NCBI RefSeq assembly: GCF_004136015.1 | Contig: NZ_CP024866.1 | Coordinates: forward strand, 5,227,959 to 5,245,130 | Length of the DNA: 17,172 bases | Direction: 5' to 3' | DNA from: Pseudomonas sp. ACM7 | GTDB lineage: Bacteria; Pseudomonadota; Gammaproteobacteria; Pseudomonadales; Pseudomonadaceae | In this document: positions 14,716 to 17,172 of the stretch, in pieces | Layout of the letters: each line of letters starts with the position of its first letter | Numbering within the stretch: position 1 is the first letter of the stretch | The notes under the pieces: generated by a model | What the model was told of the DNA's origin: nothing | Seen by the model: the letters and a program-made list of their open reading frames with translations, nothing else | Database searches by the model: none | Position numbers and translations under genes: made by a program

Positions 14716-15376
14716 AACCCGAGCCTCGCACGGTCCGTATCAGTGGGACATTGCCTGGCGGGTCGATCTTCTTGCGCAGCCGGCCGATGTGCACGTCGAT
14801 CAGGTTGGTGCCGGGGTCGAAGTGGTAACCCCAGACCTCTTCGAAAATCATCATCCGCGACAGAATCTGCCCGGTGTTGCGCATCAGGAATTCCAGCAGC
14901 TTGTACTCGGTGGGCAACAGCGTCAGCAGCTGACTGTCGCGGCTGGCTTCATGGCTGATCAGGTTCAGCTCCAGATCCGCCACCCGCAGCGTGGTGGCCT
15001 GGGCGGTCACGGTGTTCTGCCGGCGCAGCAGGACCTCGACCCGGGCGGCCATTTCATCGGTGGCGAACGGTTTGGTCAGGTAATCGTCACCGCCCGCGCG
15101 CAAGCCGCGCACACGCTCATCGACGTCGGAGAGGGCGCTGATCATCAGAATCGGCGCGGCCACGCCCATGGTCCGCAACGTGGTGACAATCGCCAGACCA
15201 TCGAGCTCGGGCAGCATGCGGTCGAGGGTGATCAAGTCGTAATTGCCGCTGACCGCGCGCGCCAGACCTTCGCGGCCGTTGTCGACCCAATCCACGTCGA
15301 GGCCGTGGCTGCTCAGTTCGGCGACGATTTCCCGGGCAGTCACGGCGTCGTCTTCGATGGTCAAGATGCGGGTCAT
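14693..15376 (-). CDS. OmpR-family response regulator
   Basis: The 227-residue regulator has a receiver domain (1-120) with acidic residues Glu8-Asp9-Asp10, phospho-acceptor Asp52 (LDRMLPELDG) and Lys102 (YLTKPF). A winged-helix DNA-binding domain follows (about 130-225), containing LLPTEYKLLEFL, VWGYHFDPGTNLIDVHIGRLRKKI and the terminal TVRGSGYVI. The ATG at 15376 gives the usual start MTRILTIEDD; the ribosome binding site is weak (CAGG). A start at 15424 would add 16 residues with no family counterpart. It is the first gene of a two-gene operon with the kinase. A 12-base perfect palindrome lies 22 bases upstream. Confidence 0.94.
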   Translation of the reverse strand: MTRILTIEDDAVTAREIVAELSSHGLDVDWVDNGREGLARAVSGNYDLITLDRMLPELDGLAIVTTLRTMGVAAPILMISALSDVDERVRGLRAGGDDYLTKPFATDEMAARVEVLLRRQNTVTAQATTLRVADLELNLISHEASRDSQLLTLLPTEYKLLEFLMRNTGQILSRMMIFEEVWGYHFDPGTNLIDVHIGRLRKKIDPPGNVPLIRTVRGSGYVIAEPL

Positions 15377-15398
15377 AGGGCGGGCCTGATTAGGAGTA

Positions 15399-15410
15399 CT
15401 CAACGTTGAG
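15399..15410. promoter_or_regulatory. Perfect 12-base palindrome upstream of the response regulator gene
   Basis: CTCAACGTTGAG is a perfect palindrome 22 bases before the response regulator start and could be an operator. OmpR-type regulators usually bind direct repeats, so autoregulation through this site is only a possibility. Confidence 0.3.
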
Positions 15411-15466
15411 CGGCATTTTGCCAAGAAATGATGGCAGGCTTTCTAAATAAAACTTCATGTGCATCG

Positions 15467-15492
15467 AAAAGATCGCAGCCTTCGGCAGCTCC
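15467..15492. repeat. Half REP element, tgtaggagctgcc family
   Basis: Twenty-six bases match the right arm of the doublet at 8515-8610, ending at CAGCTCC. The terminal TACA and the whole partner arm are missing. A run of seven G follows. It lies directly downstream of the GST remnant. Confidence 0.75.
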
Positions 15493-15500
15493 GGGGGGGA

Positions 15501-15719
15501 TCAGGTTGGTTTTTTCGCCATGACGGCGCTGAACAACGCGGATTCCAGATTCACTTGAAGCCACACTTGCAGATGCCGATAAGGCGTCTGCGCAAACCAC
15601 TCGCGGTCGACATGCGCGAACTGGCGTACGAAAGGTGCCAGCGCGATATCCGCCAGGCTCACATGATCGGCCACCAGATAAGTTCGCTGTTGCAGCAACT
15701 CATCCAGCGTGCGCAAAAA
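15501..15719 (-). pseudogene. Glutathione S-transferase remnant, C-terminal 72 residues only
   Basis: From FLRTLDELL at 15719 to the stop at 15501 the frame reads as the C-terminal helical domain of a glutathione S-transferase. Recognisable parts are RTYLVADHVSLADIALAPFV and FAHVDREWF, followed by HLQVWL. The thioredoxin-like N-terminal domain and the first helices are absent. Upstream the frame stays open, with possible TTG or GTG starts at 15839 and 15833, but it encodes about 40 residues (AWRIVNPDDIRKQLQ...) that do not resemble a GST. There is no proper ribosome binding site or family start. I infer a 5'-deleted gene joined to foreign sequence at about 15720. A fused, expressed small protein cannot be excluded. 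Confidence 0.7.
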
Positions 15720-16043
15720 ACACTTCCCCCTCTGCGCGGTAATGTTCCATTGAATATTTCCCGATATTCCACATCCCTGTAGCTGCTTGCGTATGTCGTC
15801 AGGATTAACGATACGCCAGGCTTTGATAGTCACTTTCAAGGGCTGGTTTATCGTGGTCTGTCCCAGGTTTTCTTCTTAGTGAAATCAGCTGGCAGTCAAG
15901 TAATTGCCATTAAGGTTCGTCCCCTTAATTGATTCAAATATAAAAAATAGCTCTCGCGCAAAGTTGGTGTTTAAATGTGGAGCCAGAATTTACCATCTGG
16001 CTCCCCATGCGTTTATTGCCTGGGTATTATAAAGGATGGGGCG
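15720..16043. other. Junction region of lower GC between GST remnant and Ig-like gene
   Basis: This stretch is clearly richer in A and T than the rest of the window, for example around 15930-15980. It holds an open frame continuous with the GST remnant to about 15875 (minus), a small hairpin ATTAAGG/CCTTAAT at 15909-15929, and the terminator-like hairpin at 15980-16005. Nothing else is recognised. Confidence 0.5.
15980..16005 (-). terminator. Probable terminator of the Ig-like repeat gene
   Basis: GGAGCCAGA (15980-15988) pairs perfectly with TCTGGCTCC (15997-16005) around an eight-base loop, 38 bases past the stop codon. On the minus strand the stem is followed by ACATTTAAAC, a moderately T-rich tail. 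Confidence 0.65.
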
Positions 16044-17172
16044 CTACAGCAAAACAAGACACCAAACACCTAATAGGGAGTCTGCCTGGCCACCATTATA
16101 GATAGTTGACCCCCTATGTACAAACGACATATAGGTCGGAACATTGGGTACAGGCTTAATACCCGTCCAATAAAATTTGTCGCGATGCGGAGGTATATAT
16201 ACTCGATTCATGTCATTTTTTATCGGTTCGGAAACACCATCTCTGGCATATGGGAGAGGAATACCACCTACTGACCGTATCCATCGTGTGGTTGTTTCAT
16301 GGTTCATGAGCGATTCGTTAATAAGCAGTCGATAGGTGTTAGTGACCACAACGGTGTATGACACCTTGTTTAGCATGTAATCTGTAACAGTAATCGTAAT
16401 TAAGCCGTTCCTATTACCAGTAACTTTGCCGGCTTGGGTCACTGAGGCTATTGTTGGATCACTAGATGTATAGGTGTAAGGCAGCACACCGCCCTGTGCC
16501 TGACGGGTCTCGGTGTTGCCGATGGAGTCCAGTCCGGTTTTTGGCCAGTCCGGAATTTTTATAGAGTAACCATTCAGGTTCATCTGGCTTCCACCAATCG
16601 CCAGTTTAGGGACGATAGTAATGGGATATACCGCTGACACGGCGCCACTGCCATACAACGCTTTGGCGGTGAAGCTGTGGGCCGCGACCGTCAGCCCGCT
16701 GACGAGCAGCCTCCAGATTCCGGTGCTCGGGTCAGCCGTCGGCTGGCCTTTGGAGTCGGTGCCGTCGAGCACATCGACCTTTTGACCTCTGCTGGCGGTA
16801 CCGGTCAGGATCACCGTGGTTTCCGTGGTGGTGGTGTTATGGGGAATCTCGACACCGCTCAGATCGCCTTTGACCGAGGTGATGGTCGGCGCCACGACCG
16901 CCGTGACGGTCAAGGTCCGCGCCGCAGAGGTTACGCCACTGCCATACAACGCTTTGGCGGTGATGCTGTGAGCCGCCACACTCAGCGCAGACACCTTCAA
17001 GGTCCAGACCCCTGTGGTCAGGTCAGCCGTCGGCTGGCCTTTGGAGTCGGTGCCGTCGAGCACATCGACCTTTTGACCTCTGCTGGCGGTACCGGTCAGG
17101 ATCACCGTGGTTTCCGTGGTGGTGTTATGGGGAATCTCGACACCGCTCAGATCGCCTTTGACCGAGGTGATG
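16044..17172 (-). CDS. Ig-like repeat surface-type protein, C-terminal part (5' end outside window)
   Basis: The frame is open from the right edge to a stop at 16044-16046 (375 residues visible). It begins with two Ig-like repeat units of 96-97 residues, each starting ITSVKGDLSGVEIPHN and ending near KALYGSG. A BIG2-like segment follows, TYTSSDPTIASVTQAGKVTG...GLITITVTD. The last roughly 100 residues form a different module: WIRSVGGIPLPYARDG, then FYWTGIKP and the final GVWCLVLL. That spacing of Trp, YWTG and WC resembles the C-type-lectin-like tips of invasin/intimin proteins; this is a pattern judgement only. Such proteins are usually long, secreted or surface-bound adhesins, but the N-terminus and any export signal are outside. 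The tip is more AT-rich than the repeats. A GTG at 17105 is an ordinary internal valine, not a start. Confidence 0.85.
   Translation of the reverse strand, partial: ITSVKGDLSGVEIPHNTTTETTVILTGTASRGQKVDVLDGTDSKGQPTADLTTGVWTLKVSALSVAAHSITAKALYGSGVTSAARTLTVTAVVAPTITSVKGDLSGVEIPHNTTTTETTVILTGTASRGQKVDVLDGTDSKGQPTADPSTGIWRLLVSGLTVAAHSFTAKALYGSGAVSAVYPITIVPKLAIGGSQMNLNGYSIKIPDWPKTGLDSIGNTETRQAQGGVLPYTYTSSDPTIASVTQAGKVTGNRNGLITITVTDYMLNKVSYTVVVTNTYRLLINESLMNHETTTRWIRSVGGIPLPYARDGVSEPIKNDMNRVYIPPHRDKFYWTGIKPVPNVPTYMSFVHRGSTIYNGGQADSLLGVWCLVLL
16611..16883 (-). repeat. Ig-like repeat unit, downstream copy
   Basis: This unit encodes ITSVKGDLSG through about ALYGSGAVSAVYPITIV. Its first half (about 16730-16883) is identical to the upstream copy at DNA level except for one additional GTG triplet (one more Thr in the NTTTTETT run). 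The second half has diverged (GIWRLLVSGL against GVWTLKVSAL). Confidence 0.85.
16884..17171 (-). repeat. Ig-like repeat unit, upstream copy
   Basis: This 288-base unit encodes 96 residues from ITSVKGDLSG to AVVAPT, with three Thr before Glu (NTTTETT). The period relative to the next unit is 288-291 bases. More copies probably lie beyond the right edge, since the window ends exactly at a unit boundary. Confidence 0.85.

Noticed and set aside
307..15492. Regularly recurring palindromes as a CRISPR array or insertion-sequence ends
   Set aside because: The copies are kilobases apart, lie only between genes, have no uniform spacer structure and flank no transposase gene. They fit Pseudomonas REP/REPIN elements.
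17103..17105. GTG at 17105 as the start of a complete 353-residue protein
   Set aside because: The frame continues upstream to the window edge with repeat sequence identical to the next unit, and no ribosome binding site precedes the GTG. It is an internal valine codon.

Overview
The window is a chromosomal piece of a fluorescent-group Pseudomonas or a close relative. This rests on the high-GC coding style, the characteristic REP/REPIN intergenic palindromes in two sequence families (tgtaggagctgccg... and tgtgggagcgggctt...), and the gene types. It carries about 14 protein-coding genes, one gene remnant and two edge-truncated genes. No rRNA, tRNA, CRISPR array or insertion sequence was seen.

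Left part (1-3800): the 5' end of an unidentified membrane protein gene (minus), then the Mn2+/H+ symporter gene mntH (plus), a LysR regulator (minus), and a divergent F420-reductase-like NADP-binding protein (plus). The last two share a short intergenic region with a T-N11-A palindrome, so they look like a regulator/target pair.

Middle-left (3809-7528): a minus-strand operon of CoA-transferase subunits A and B and a thiolase (atoB), divergent from a LysR regulator. The layout matches the Pseudomonas dhcAB-atoB locus for CoA transfer to short 3-keto acids (dehydrocarnitine or acetoacetate) followed by thiolysis.

Middle (7652-13186): a sirtuin-type deacylase and a winged-helix SAM methyltransferase (both minus), then an acetamidase/formamidase-family protein with an inserted Cys4 zinc ribbon (plus). 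Next comes a translationally coupled pair: an MNIO (DUF692, HvfB/BufB-like) enzyme and its DUF2063 partner (HvfC/BufC-like). No precursor-peptide gene lies next to the pair. The amidase gene and the MNIO pair are preceded by matching sequence motifs (GAACACAGAC-NN-GATACA plus an additional GATACA 43-44 bp upstream), which suggests a common regulator. This is the most unusual part of the window.

Right part (13321-17172): an OmpR-type two-component system (overlapping genes, minus), then a 5'-truncated glutathione S-transferase remnant fused in frame to unrelated sequence. Last is the 3' end of a repetitive Ig-like-domain surface-type protein (minus), with nearly identical repeat units and an AT-richer, C-type-lectin-like C-terminal tip. 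The GST remnant, a half REP element and the composition shift suggest a rearrangement junction here.

REP/REPIN palindromes occupy most intergenic regions. Several have perfectly matching arms of 24 to 42 bp and lie just downstream of, or between, transcription units.
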